Below, one piece after another: positions 42,274 through 50,074 of a stretch of DNA of 64,000 nt (position 1 is the stretch's first letter; each line of letters starts with the position of its first letter). The DNA is taken from positions 2,418,001 to 2,482,000 of the forward strand of contig JAGTTO010000001.1 of the NCBI GenBank assembly GCA_018223435.1, given 5' to 3'. The position numbers were made by a program, and so were the translations under genes. The DNA is from Lachnospiraceae bacterium Marseille-Q4251 (GTDB lineage: Bacteria > Bacillota > Clostridia > Lachnospirales > Lachnospiraceae). The notes beneath the pieces were generated by a model. That model did not search any database, was not told where the DNA came from, and worked only from the letters and a program-made list of their open reading frames with translations.

Positions 42274-42595
42274 AGAAGCGGCCAAGGATACGGGGCTTCA
42301 TATGGGTATATAGTGGGACTTATGTGACGATAAGCGGGTCACAGTCTGTCACGTCAAAGTTCTTTGTATGATTTTATAGTGGGACTTACGTTATACAAAA
42401 AAAATGCGCGATGCTATGGTAATTTATCACGTCTCAACATGAGACACCGACTACCATATCATCGCGCACTATCAGTCTGACGTAAGCCCCTTATTTTCTA
42501 AAGCGGGCCCAGATGGGGGAGTTTGAGGGGGCCTGCGGGCTCGCTGACTCGGAGCGGGCCCCCTCAAGTTTGCCTCGTCCCGCTTTCCCAAAGCG
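42274..42595. repeat. Composite palindromic repeat, copy 4 (right part)
   Basis: After some degenerate sequence, the core runs from about 42376 (AGTGGGACTTACGTTATAC) to 42500 (CTGACGTAAGCCCCTTATT), with an inner hairpin GCGCGATG-CTATGGT...ACCATATCATCGCGC. The right arm (42501-42595) has a GC hairpin (GAGGGGGCCTGCGGGCTC with GAGCGGGCCCCCTC) and the end motif CGCTTTCCCAAAGCG. It ends exactly at the base before the stop codon of the convergent transporter gene. It accounts for most of the 410-bp gap 42186-42595. Confidence 0.85.
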
Positions 42596-43999
42596 TTAAT
42601 CTAAATGAAACCGTTCAATATCTTTGACTTCCCGTTCCTCAAGTCTCTGCTTGAGTGTCCTCATCACGAGATATCGCAAAACGGCCATAATCGGCACCCC
42701 AAGAAACATGCCGAGCACTCCGGCAATGCTTCCGCCGATCGTGATCGCCACGATAATCCAGAGCGGCCGCAATCCCACGGACTGTCCCAGAATCTTGGGT
42801 CCAAGATACAGTCCATCAAACTGCTGAAGCGCGAAGATCATAATAATGAAGATCACCGCTTTCAGCGGACTGACCATCAGCATAACAATCGCTCCCGGAA
42901 CGGCTCCGATGAAGGGACCGAAATAGGGAATCATATTCGTGATACCAACAATCAGGCTGATCAGTAGCGTATAAGGAAGCCGGAGAATCGTCATGACAAT
43001 GAAGCACAGCACGCCGATAATCAGGGAATCGATGGCTTTTCCGATGACGAAACCACCGAAAATGTCATTACATTCCTTCAGAGTATCCATAATATACGGA
43101 ATCCTTTTCTGGGGAAGGAAAGCGTAGATGCTTGCTTTCACCGTGCCCAGCAGAATCTTTTTGTCCATCAGAATATAAATGGAAACGATCAGCGCAATGA
43201 CCAGATTCAAAAGAAGCTGCATGATGGACATGGACAGAGAATACAGGGTCGGGACGATGTTTGATGCAAAATCCCTGATATAATTGAGGATCGAGGGCAG
43301 CATGTTGTCCATGGCATCCTGAATGGCACTGATATCCAGGCTGGGGAACCGCTCGTGCAGCTGAGTCAGGAACTGGTTAAATTCCGACGCGGACTGCGGA
43401 ATGACCGTGAGAGCGGAGTTGATGAGGTCTGTTAAACTGTTTACGATCTGCGGAACCACGCCGAAAACGGAAACCAGTACCAGACCCAGTAAAATGATAT
43501 AGGTGATTGCAATGGCAATGCCCTTGATGACGCCTTTTTTCTTGATTTTCGTGTGCTTTTGCAGAAGCCGACAGAACATTTTCACTGCGGGATTCAGGAT
43601 AAAAGCAATCAGAAAGCCGATGATAAAAGGCATCAGGACGTTCAGCACATTTTTGATCCAGGTAATGGTCTGATCCAGAGAAATAATAGCCTTAAAGATC
43701 ACAGCGGCGATGGCGACGACGGCGATCACATAGATAGCGATGGTAAAATACTGGCTGTTGGCCAGAAAACGGGTGGTTGCCTGACGGTTGGTCCTGAAAG
43801 TATTCGCACTCTCGACGGCTTTCGCCTGCTCCTGGGTACTTTCCTGCGTCTGAGAGCCCGCTTCTGCCTCGCCGGAAGCTTCTTCTTCATTCTGCTGGAG
43901 GCTCTTCCATTGGGAAGCGAGCTGTTGATTTTCACGTTGTTCTTCTTTTTTCCGGTTCTTCTGCTTCCGGACACTTACATTGCTGCGGCTGGGTGACAA
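42596..43999 (-). CDS. AI-2E family transporter (UPF0118)
   Basis: This 467-aa membrane protein has a charged, Gln/Glu-rich cytoplasmic N-terminus (about residues 1-75) and then seven or eight helices with the UPF0118 pattern (GITNMIPYFGPFIGAVPGAI near residue 350). Family members have been linked to autoinducer-2 export, Na+/H+ exchange or sporulation; which applies here is unknown. The start is uncertain. A TTG at 43999 has GGAG about 10 bp upstream and is preferred; the frame extends to another TTG at 44080 without such a site. It is a single gene and its stop touches the palindromic repeat. Confidence 0.88.
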   Translation of the reverse strand: MSPSRSNVSVRKQKNRKKEEQRENQQLASQWKSLQQNEEEASGEAEAGSQTQESTQEQAKAVESANTFRTNRQATTRFLANSQYFTIAIYVIAVVAIAAVIFKAIISLDQTITWIKNVLNVLMPFIIGFLIAFILNPAVKMFCRLLQKHTKIKKKGVIKGIAIAITYIILLGLVLVSVFGVVPQIVNSLTDLINSALTVIPQSASEFNQFLTQLHERFPSLDISAIQDAMDNMLPSILNYIRDFASNIVPTLYSLSMSIMQLLLNLVIALIVSIYILMDKKILLGTVKASIYAFLPQKRIPYIMDTLKECNDIFGGFVIGKAIDSLIIGVLCFIVMTILRLPYTLLISLIVGITNMIPYFGPFIGAVPGAIVMLMVSPLKAVIFIIMIFALQQFDGLYLGPKILGQSVGLRPLWIIVAITIGGSIAGVLGMFLGVPIMAVLRYLVMRTLKQRLEEREVKDIERFHLD

Positions 44000-44177
44000 T
44001 TTTCTGATACTCCTTTTCAAAAAAATAGATAAAAAAGTTACGCTGTTTTTTATTATAATGTGTGGCAGGAAAGGAATCAAGGAAATAAGAGTCGGAAAGT
44101 TCTGAAAAAAATATAAACACTCATTGGGTCAAATGTCGTGGTTGTTAAAAAAATTTGAAAAAAATCGAAAAAACCTC

Positions 44178-44206
44178 TTGCATTTTGGGAGGAGCTGTAT
44201 TATAAT
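44178..44206 (+). promoter_or_regulatory. Promoter of tRNA-Lys
   Basis: TTGCAT (44178-44183), a 17-bp spacer and a perfect TATAAT (44201-44206), 32 bp before the tRNA. The rest of the gap back to the transporter start (44000-44177) is AT-rich and unremarkable. Confidence 0.8.
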
Positions 44207-44238
44207 ACTTTTTGTCTTGAGAGAGACAAACTGAATAT

Positions 44239-44311
44239 GCGCTTTTAGCTCAGCTGGTAGAGCACCTGACTCTTAATCAGGGTGTCCAGGGTTCGAGCCC
44301 CTGAAGGCGCA
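44239..44311 (+). tRNA. tRNA-Lys (anticodon CTT)
   Basis: A 73-nt cloverleaf: acceptor GCGCTTT with AAGGCGC (one G-U), D-arm GCTC...GAGC, anticodon stem CCTGA/TCAGG around loop CTCTTAA (anticodon CTT), and T-arm with GGTTCGAGCC. The discriminator is A and CCA is not encoded. A strong promoter precedes it. Confidence 0.97.
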
Positions 44312-44317
44312 CTTAAA

Positions 44318-44364
44318 GGTACCATTTTTGAAGCCATAGGAGCTCCGGGGATGGTGCTTTTTTT
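44318..44364 (+). terminator. Terminator of tRNA-Lys
   Basis: GGTACCAT pairs with ATGGTGCT (with wobble) around a loop containing GGAGCTCC, followed by seven T's, starting 7 nt after the tRNA. Confidence 0.65.
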
Positions 44365-44407
44365 GTGTAATAGGAAATTCTTTTGGAATTACCTATTACA
44401 CAAAAAG
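44357..44407. repeat. Long near-perfect palindrome after tRNA-Lys
   Basis: TGTGTAATAGGAAATTC (44364-44380) pairs with GAATTACCTATTACACA (44386-44402), one mismatch in 17, around a 5-nt loop; flanking T's and A's extend the stem. It has no T-tract on either outer side, so it is not an ordinary terminator. It might mark an integration or excision scar beside the tRNA, but no repeat of the tRNA end is seen. The rest of the 344-bp gap (44312-44655) contains a 32-codon frame (44461-44559) without a ribosome-binding site that I do not call. Confidence 0.6.
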
Positions 44408-44616
44408 CCCTCCGGGCAGGATTCTTTAAGTGCTTGCAAATCTGAAAAGCCTGGGCTACAATGATTTCAAATACGTTTCCCTATGGCGGTTACAGAAAGT
44501 CGGAAGATGCAGATATGATGGACAAAAAGGCAGCAGCAGAGTATCAGCAGGAAAAGTAAGATTTCACACGTTATCGCTGCGTGCAGTATACATTTCAATG
44601 GTAAGATAAAAAATAG

Positions 44617-44649
44617 CAGGGGGCAGGTTCAAAACGAACCTGGCCCCTG
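44617..44649 (-). terminator. Terminator of the second MATE gene
   Basis: CAGGGGGCAGGTTC pairs with GAACCTGGCCCCTG (one mismatch in 14) around AAAAC. On the minus strand it is followed by CTATTTTTTATC, 7 nt after the MATE stop. An A/T extension makes it partly bidirectional. Confidence 0.88.
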
Positions 44650-44655
44650 TATTTT

Positions 44656-46011
44656 TCAGGAATAAATCTTCTCTTTTTTCATAATCCGTATGTAGGAAAA
44701 CAGCAAAAACAGCATGCACAGCAGCCAGGAAAACGGCTCGGCGACGGAGGCTCCCGCGTAGCCCCAGAGGGGGACAAAGACGAAAGAAGCAAGGATCTTG
44801 ATGACAAGCTCCATGGAGCTGGAGATCAGCGGAATGGTCTTGTAGTTGATTCCCTGGAGGGTCATGCGGAGCGTCAGCAGGACACCTAAAGGGAAGAAAA
44901 AGATCATATTAATATGAAGGTTCATCAGGGCGTTGCTCATAATCACGGGATCGTCGGTTCCGGCGAGGGCCTTTACCAGCGGTTCAGCGAGAGTCAGGAT
45001 CATAATCAGGAACATGGCAGACCAGATGAGGCAGAGGATGGAAGATTTCCTGATACCGTCCCGGATCCGGTCCATACGGCCTGCGCCGAAGTTCTGGCTG
45101 ACGAAAGTAGCGTTGGCACTGGCGATGCTGGCAAGAGGCATGTTTCCAATCATGACGATTCTACGGGCTGCCGTGTGGGCGGCGATGATGGAGGTTCCCA
45201 GCGTATTGATGGAGCCCTGCAGGATGACGGAGCCGATGGAGAAAATGGAGTTCATCAGGCCCATGGAAAAACCGGTGGTGACAAGCTCGCTCACGAGTTT
45301 CTTATTATAGGAAAAATGTCTTCTGGAAGGAATCAGAAAACGGAAATTCCGGTAGAGATACAAAAAGCAGAGCACACTGGAGATCAGCTGGGCCAGAACG
45401 GTCGCTCCTGCGATTCCGGCCACACCGAAACTGAAGACGGTCACGGCAAGAAGATCCAGAAGAAGGTTAAGGCTGCAGGAGAAGATCAGGAAATACAGCG
45501 GGATCTTGCTGTTTCCCACGGCTCTTAAAAGGCCGGAGCCCATGTTATAGAAGAGGGCCGTGGCCATACCCGCCATGACGACGGTGAGATAAGTACGGGA
45601 TTCGCTGAAAACATCCTCCGGCGTCTGGATGAGCCGGAGTACGGGCTTGGCAAAGAGCAGCGTCGCTACGGTGATGAGCACCGAGATGGCCACATTCAGG
45701 ATCAGAGTCCAGGCAACAACGGATTTCATCTGCTCCTCATTTTTCGACCCGAAGGCCCTGGCAAGAAGAATGCCGTAACCGCTGTTGATGCCGTTGGCAA
45801 AACCGATGACCAGACCGGTGATGGAGCCCGTAAGACCGATGGCGGCGAGAGCCGACTGCCCGAGATTGTGGCTGGCGATCATGGTATCGCCGATGTTGTA
45901 ACATTGCTGGAAAAAGTTACTGATAAAAAGTGGGATGGCGAAGATCAGGATGTTGGACAGGGCACTTCCCTGCGTCATATCCCTGGTTTGCCCCTGTTTG
46001 GCAGAACTCAT
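44656..46011 (-). CDS. MATE family efflux transporter
   Basis: This 451-aa membrane protein has the MATE two-half layout of twelve helices, with the start ILIFAIPLFISNFFQQCYNIGDTMI and a second-half repeat TTGFSMGLMNSIFSIGSVIL. It is clearly related to the MATE exporter encoded at 8386 but is a separate single gene. GGGGGT precedes the ATG at about 9 bp. The substrate is unknown. The 279-bp gap to the ArsR-type gene upstream shows no additional feature. Confidence 0.92.
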   Translation of the reverse strand: MSSAKQGQTRDMTQGSALSNILIFAIPLFISNFFQQCYNIGDTMIASHNLGQSALAAIGLTGSITGLVIGFANGINSGYGILLARAFGSKNEEQMKSVVAWTLILNVAISVLITVATLLFAKPVLRLIQTPEDVFSESRTYLTVVMAGMATALFYNMGSGLLRAVGNSKIPLYFLIFSCSLNLLLDLLAVTVFSFGVAGIAGATVLAQLISSVLCFLYLYRNFRFLIPSRRHFSYNKKLVSELVTTGFSMGLMNSIFSIGSVILQGSINTLGTSIIAAHTAARRIVMIGNMPLASIASANATFVSQNFGAGRMDRIRDGIRKSSILCLIWSAMFLIMILTLAEPLVKALAGTDDPVIMSNALMNLHINMIFFFPLGVLLTLRMTLQGINYKTIPLISSSMELVIKILASFVFVPLWGYAGASVAEPFSWLLCMLFLLFSYIRIMKKEKIYS

Positions 46012-46290
46012 GTTGTAAAAACCCCCATTTCATTTGTTGGAATGCATATCGTTTGTCAGCATACACCTTGAAGCAGACTCAAAGTCAAGAAAAATTTTGC
46101 CGCATTTTTCCTTTTTATGAGCGCACATGTTCTTATTGTATTACCCCGCCGGGATCGTGTCAAACAGAGATTTCAAGTTGCAATCGCCGGGCCGGAATGT
46201 TATTATTAGTATAAGAGTTGGATCACAGGCCGGCAGAACCGGCAGCTGCTGATGGACGGGGAAAAACAGCAGCAGGGAGAGAAATGAAAG

Positions 46291-47211
46291 ATGTCAAAAT
46301 TTAAAGAATATGATGTGGAGGAGATCGATGCCCTCTGCAGTCTGGGGAAAGCTTTGTCTTCACCTATACGAATAGAAATCATGCAGCTTCTGTATGAAGA
46401 GGGAATGATCATCGGCGATATTGCAAAAAAACTGGATCTTCCTGCCTCCAGCACGGCGTTTCATCTGAAAATTCTGGAGGAAGCGGGACTGATCCGCATG
46501 GAAAAGCAGCCGGGAACCAGAGGAACTGTAAAATTCTGTATCCGGAAAGTGGACTATATTACAGTCAGTCTGATCAAGAAAAATACGGACGTTTCGGAGA
46601 TTTTCAATGCAGAGATGCCTGTGGGAGCCTTCAGCAGCTGCCAGGTGACGCCTACCTGCGGTATGTTCGGGCCGGACGGCTATATTGGAAATGAAGACAC
46701 GGAGTACTGTTTTTATTATCCGGAACGGATGAAGGCCGGCATTCTGTGGACCTCCTCCGGCTATGTGGAATACAAATTTTCCAATGGCGTCCCAAGAAAA
46801 AGAAAGATCAAAAGAGCGAGCATTTCCATGGAGATCTGCTCGGAGGCGCCCGGTTATAAGGAAGACTGGAAATCCGATCTGACGCTCTGGGTCAATGATG
46901 TGGAGGTGGGAACCTGGACCTGCCCGGGAGATTTCGGGGGCAGAAGAGGACGATTGAATCCCCCGGCTTGGCCAAATGGAAGCACACAGTATGGGATGCA
47001 GGTGGTCTGGGAGATCCGGTCAGACGGCAGTTATCTGAACGGGGAAAAGATCAGTGAAGTGATGGTGAACCGGCTCAGTATCATGGATCGGGCCTTTGTG
47101 TCTGTGAAAATCGGAAATAAACCGGGAGCGAAATACGAAGGAGGGTTCAACCTCTTCGGAAAGCATTACGGAGATTACAATCAGGATATCGTCCTGACAA
47201 TGGAATACTGA
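46291..47211 (+). CDS. ArsR-type winged-helix regulator with large C-terminal sensor domain
   Basis: This 306-aa protein has an ArsR-like winged helix in its first 90 residues (LSSPIRIEIMQLLYEEGMIIGDIAKKLDLPASSTAFHLKILEEAGLI, read in two parts) and a C-terminal region of about 200 residues rich in beta strands, aromatic residues and glycine (GTWTCPGDFGGRRGR). Typical ArsR proteins are about 100 residues and sense metals through cysteines; this one has a much larger domain that looks suited to a carbohydrate or glycoside. Its place directly before a sugar ABC operon suggests it controls that operon. AGGGAG lies about 12 bp before the ATG. It has its own terminator. Confidence 0.85.
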   Translation: MSKFKEYDVEEIDALCSLGKALSSPIRIEIMQLLYEEGMIIGDIAKKLDLPASSTAFHLKILEEAGLIRMEKQPGTRGTVKFCIRKVDYITVSLIKKNTDVSEIFNAEMPVGAFSSCQVTPTCGMFGPDGYIGNEDTEYCFYYPERMKAGILWTSSGYVEYKFSNGVPRKRKIKRASISMEICSEAPGYKEDWKSDLTLWVNDVEVGTWTCPGDFGGRRGRLNPPAWPNGSTQYGMQVVWEIRSDGSYLNGEKISEVMVNRLSIMDRAFVSVKIGNKPGAKYEGGFNLFGKHYGDYNQDIVLTMEY

Positions 47212-47217
47212 AAGCGA

Positions 47218-47252
47218 AGCGCTGTGGATAAAAACGTCCGCGGCGCTTTTTT
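47218..47252 (+). terminator. Terminator of the ArsR-type gene
   Basis: AGCGCTGTGGA pairs with TCCGCGGCGCT (two G-U pairs) around an 8-nt loop, followed by TTTTTT. It begins 6 nt past the stop codon. It separates the regulator from the transport operon. Confidence 0.85.
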
Positions 47253-47369
47253 GTGTGATTACGAAAACGTTTAAGACAAAAAGCACAGAAATTTTGAAGC
47301 CGTGTTTCTTGTCGGAATGCACAAAACAGACAAGATTGTTGGAATATAAATGGCGAAGGATGTAAAACG

Positions 47370-47384
47370 AACAGTAAAACTGTT
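47370..47384. promoter_or_regulatory. Palindrome AACAGT-AAA-ACTGTT
   Basis: A perfect 6+6 bp inverted repeat with a TATAAT sequence (47384-47389) at its edge. A related AACAG-AAAAA-CTGTT lies at 47528-47542 and AACAGTT-GA-AACTGTT lies before the first sugar operon at 1475. These are candidate operators in the 545-bp gap 47212-47756, which also has the terminator and promoter listed and no gene. Confidence 0.4.
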
Positions 47385-47434
47385 ATAATAAAGAAAAATA
47401 ATGGTAAATTTGCCTATAAAATACAAAAAAACCA

Positions 47435-47462
47435 TTGACAAATAGTCAAAGTGTGATAGAGT
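47435..47462 (+). promoter_or_regulatory. Candidate promoter of the second sugar ABC operon
   Basis: A perfect TTGACA (47435-47440) with TAGAGT at 47457-47462 (16-bp spacer). The -35 is the left arm of TTGAC-N5-GTCAA, a possible operator. If used, the 5' leader would be nearly 290 nt and would include the AACAG-AAAAA-CTGTT palindrome. Confidence 0.45.
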
Positions 47463-47756
47463 ATAGGTATCAGCAACAGGGATTATGTTATAAATAACAA
47501 GTTCATTTGAAAGAATGAAGAGATTATAACAGAAAAACTGTTAGAAACTATCTCGGCCGGATAGATCAGAAACGAAAGCAGAAACAAACAAAAGTGAATC
47601 CAACTACCCCGGAAAACAGAACGTGTACAGACCGTCAGAAGAAACCAGAATGAAGGGCGCGGCATACATAAAAGGGTCTGTTTTCACAGAAGATGCGGGC
47701 GACCGTATCAGGCAGCAAGATTGAAAGAGCAGATTTTGACAAGGAGGATTTCAAGG

Positions 47757-49082
47757 ATGAAAAGAAAATTATTGTGTGCGTTACTGACTGGTGCTATGGT
47801 ACTTTCCGCTGGAAGCGCTGTTATGGCAGATGAAACAGAGAGCGAAACTTCCAATGTAAACAAAGATGGTTCCGTAAACGACCCGAGTAAAGTAGAAGTA
47901 GACGAAAACAAATTGGTTATGTGGTCTCTGTTCACCGGCGGTGACGGAGAGTACATGACCAAGATCATCGATGATTATAATGCAACCAGCCCGAGCAAAC
48001 AGGTTCAGTCCATCACCCTTGTATGGGCAGACTACTACACCAAACTGCAGACCGCAGTAGCAGCTGACAAAGGACCGGACGTAGGACTTTCTCATGTATC
48101 CAAACTTCCGGAGCTCGTTGATCAGGGCGTTGTAGAGCCACTGAATGATTACCTGGATGAGCTGGGCGTAGACCTTTCTTCCATGTACACGCAGAACTCT
48201 CTTGATTCTGTAACCTTTGACGGTGAGATCTACGCAATTCCGCTGGATACCCACGCTGAGGTTATGTACTACAACAAAGATATCCTTGAGAAAGCCGGCG
48301 TTGAGCTCAATGCAGACGGCAAACTGGATATCAGCAGCCTGGATGATTTCAAAGCAATGCTGGATAAGGTAAAAGCTGTTATGGGCGATGGCGAGTCTCC
48401 CCTTTCTCTGCCGAATACCGGTGATGATCCTTACCGTGTATGGTGGGCAACTTATTACCAGCTGGGCGGAACTCCGATCGTTAACGATGACGGAACAGAA
48501 GTTACTCTGGATAAAGACAAAGCTGTTGAAGCAGCTGAGTTTGTAAAATCTCTCTATGATGACGGCTATGTAGCAACCGGTATCGATGACCATCAGAAAC
48601 TCTTCCAGTCTGGAAAAGCAGGCTTCCTGTTCGGCGGAACCTGGGCGGTAGGCGTTATGGAGTCCACCGATGGACTGAACTTCAACGTTCAGAGCTTCCC
48701 GCAGCTCTTTGATGAGGATCACTGCTGGGCAGATTCCCACACCTTCATCCTTCCGGTAAACGGCGACAGAGACGAGGATGAGACCAAAGCAGCTGTTGAG
48801 TTCATGGTTGCAGCCTGCAAAGACGGCGGTCTGACCTGGGCAGGTTCCGGCCAGATCCCGGCAAATACCGAAGTTACCGGCAATGAAGAGTACGCAGCAC
48901 TTCCGTACAGAAGCAACTATCAGGATGAAGTTGAAAAGGCTGTTCTGCCGGCTAAGAACCCGCACTTCTACGCTATGAAAGATGGCATGATCCAGAGCCT
49001 GGATACCATCTGGACCGGCACTAATGATGCAGCAACCGGTATTGATGCACTTGTTGACGAGCTGTCTTCTAACCTGGAATAA
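47757..49082 (+). CDS. Sugar ABC transporter solute-binding protein (family 1)
   Basis: This 441-aa exported protein of the MalE/UgpB class binds the sugar for the two permeases that follow. The ATG at 47757 is preferred, with AAGGAGGA at about 9 bp; the open frame continues 12 codons upstream without a site. The signal peptide (MKRKLLCALLTGAMVLSAGSA) ends AVMA-DE and has no lipobox; the only early Cys is inside the hydrophobic core at residue 7. A polar linker follows before the binding fold starts at LVMWSLF. Like the binding protein at 3844 it seems not to be a lipoprotein. A hairpin follows the stop codon. Confidence 0.93.
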   Translation: MKRKLLCALLTGAMVLSAGSAVMADETESETSNVNKDGSVNDPSKVEVDENKLVMWSLFTGGDGEYMTKIIDDYNATSPSKQVQSITLVWADYYTKLQTAVAADKGPDVGLSHVSKLPELVDQGVVEPLNDYLDELGVDLSSMYTQNSLDSVTFDGEIYAIPLDTHAEVMYYNKDILEKAGVELNADGKLDISSLDDFKAMLDKVKAVMGDGESPLSLPNTGDDPYRVWWATYYQLGGTPIVNDDGTEVTLDKDKAVEAAEFVKSLYDDGYVATGIDDHQKLFQSGKAGFLFGGTWAVGVMESTDGLNFNVQSFPQLFDEDHCWADSHTFILPVNGDRDEDETKAAVEFMVAACKDGGLTWAGSGQIPANTEVTGNEEYAALPYRSNYQDEVEKAVLPAKNPHFYAMKDGMIQSLDTIWTGTNDAATGIDALVDELSSNLE

Positions 49083-49094
49083 AGCATAGTCAAG

Positions 49095-49130
49095 AAAGGG
49101 GGAGCTTTTCAAAGCTTCCCTTTTCTTTTT
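49095..49130 (+). terminator. Hairpin with T-tract between binding-protein and permease genes
   Basis: AAAGGG-GG-AGCTTT pairs with AAAGCT-TCCCTTT around TC, followed by TCTTTTT. It begins 12 nt after the binding-protein stop and lies 54 bp before the permease start. As in the first sugar locus, it probably lets only part of transcription pass to the next genes. Confidence 0.72.
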
Positions 49131-49183
49131 AAAAAGGCTCATAGAAAGCTGTCTGGTCTCAGGCAGAAAAAGGAGGTAAAACG

Positions 49184-50074
49184 ATGAGCAAACAGAGAAA
49201 AAGAAAACTGTTTTTTACTGCCCTGGCTTTCATGCTTCCCTTCTTGATTCTCTATACAGTTTTTACCATTTGGCCTGTTATCCAGGGATTTTATGTGAGC
49301 ATGCACAAATGGGGACTGATGGGAAAGCAGAAGTACATCGGCTTTGACAACTATATCAAATTCGCAGGAGACAAGAAATTCTGGTCGGCTCTTGGAAACA
49401 CCTGTAAATTTGTAGTGATCACAGCTCCCATGCTGGTGATCATCGCCCTGATCCTGGCGCTTCTGGCCAACCGGCAGACAGTCATGAAAAAAGGGCTGCG
49501 GATTTCCTATTATCTGCCCAGTATCCTTTCCGTTTCCGTGGCATCCTTCATTGCGAAGAACACCTTCAGTCCGTACAATGGACTCTTAAACGGCGTACTC
49601 CATCAGCTTCATATCCTGCCGGCAAATACGGAACTGCAGTTTCTCCTGGATCCGAAACTGGTCTGGGTGACGATCTCTGTTATGACCGTCTGGTGGACCA
49701 TTGGTTTTACCATGATGCTTTACATATCGGCCTTACAGGATATTGATATGGGGATCTATGAGGCAGCCTCCATCGACGGAGCAACCTCCACACAGCAGCT
49801 TTTCCGTATCACGCTTCCGTTGCTTCGTCCTACCACAGAGCTGGTCGTTCTTCTTCAGCTGATCGCCTGCTTTAAGGTATTCGGACAGATCCAGCTGATC
49901 ACCGGCGGCGGCCCAGCAGGAAGCACAAAACCCTTGATCCAGTATATTTATGAGACTGCATTCAGCAAGAATAACCTGGGTTATGCGGCAGCCATGTCCT
50001 ATGTGCTCTTTGGAATCCTGCTGGTACTTTCACTGGCACAGCTGATCATGCAGAAACGGGGAGGTGACAAGTGA
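49184..50074 (+). CDS. Sugar ABC transporter permease, MalF/UgpA type
   Basis: This 296-aa protein has six helices and the permease EAA loop (GIYEAASIDGATSTQQLFRITLP). It begins with a basic stretch and the first helix ALAFMLPFLILYTVFTIWPVI. AAAGGAGG precedes the ATG. It pairs with the next gene product; the stop codon overlaps that gene's start (TGATG). No ATPase is encoded in the operon. Confidence 0.94.
   Translation: MSKQRKRKLFFTALAFMLPFLILYTVFTIWPVIQGFYVSMHKWGLMGKQKYIGFDNYIKFAGDKKFWSALGNTCKFVVITAPMLVIIALILALLANRQTVMKKGLRISYYLPSILSVSVASFIAKNTFSPYNGLLNGVLHQLHILPANTELQFLLDPKLVWVTISVMTVWWTIGFTMMLYISALQDIDMGIYEAASIDGATSTQQLFRITLPLLRPTTELVVLLQLIACFKVFGQIQLITGGGPAGSTKPLIQYIYETAFSKNNLGYAAAMSYVLFGILLVLSLAQLIMQKRGGDK

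Noticed and set aside
44461..44559. A 32-codon frame (starting MISNTFPYGGYRKSEDADMM) after tRNA-Lys
   Set aside because: Composition is protein-like, but there is no ribosome-binding site or recognised family; it could be the end of a lost gene.
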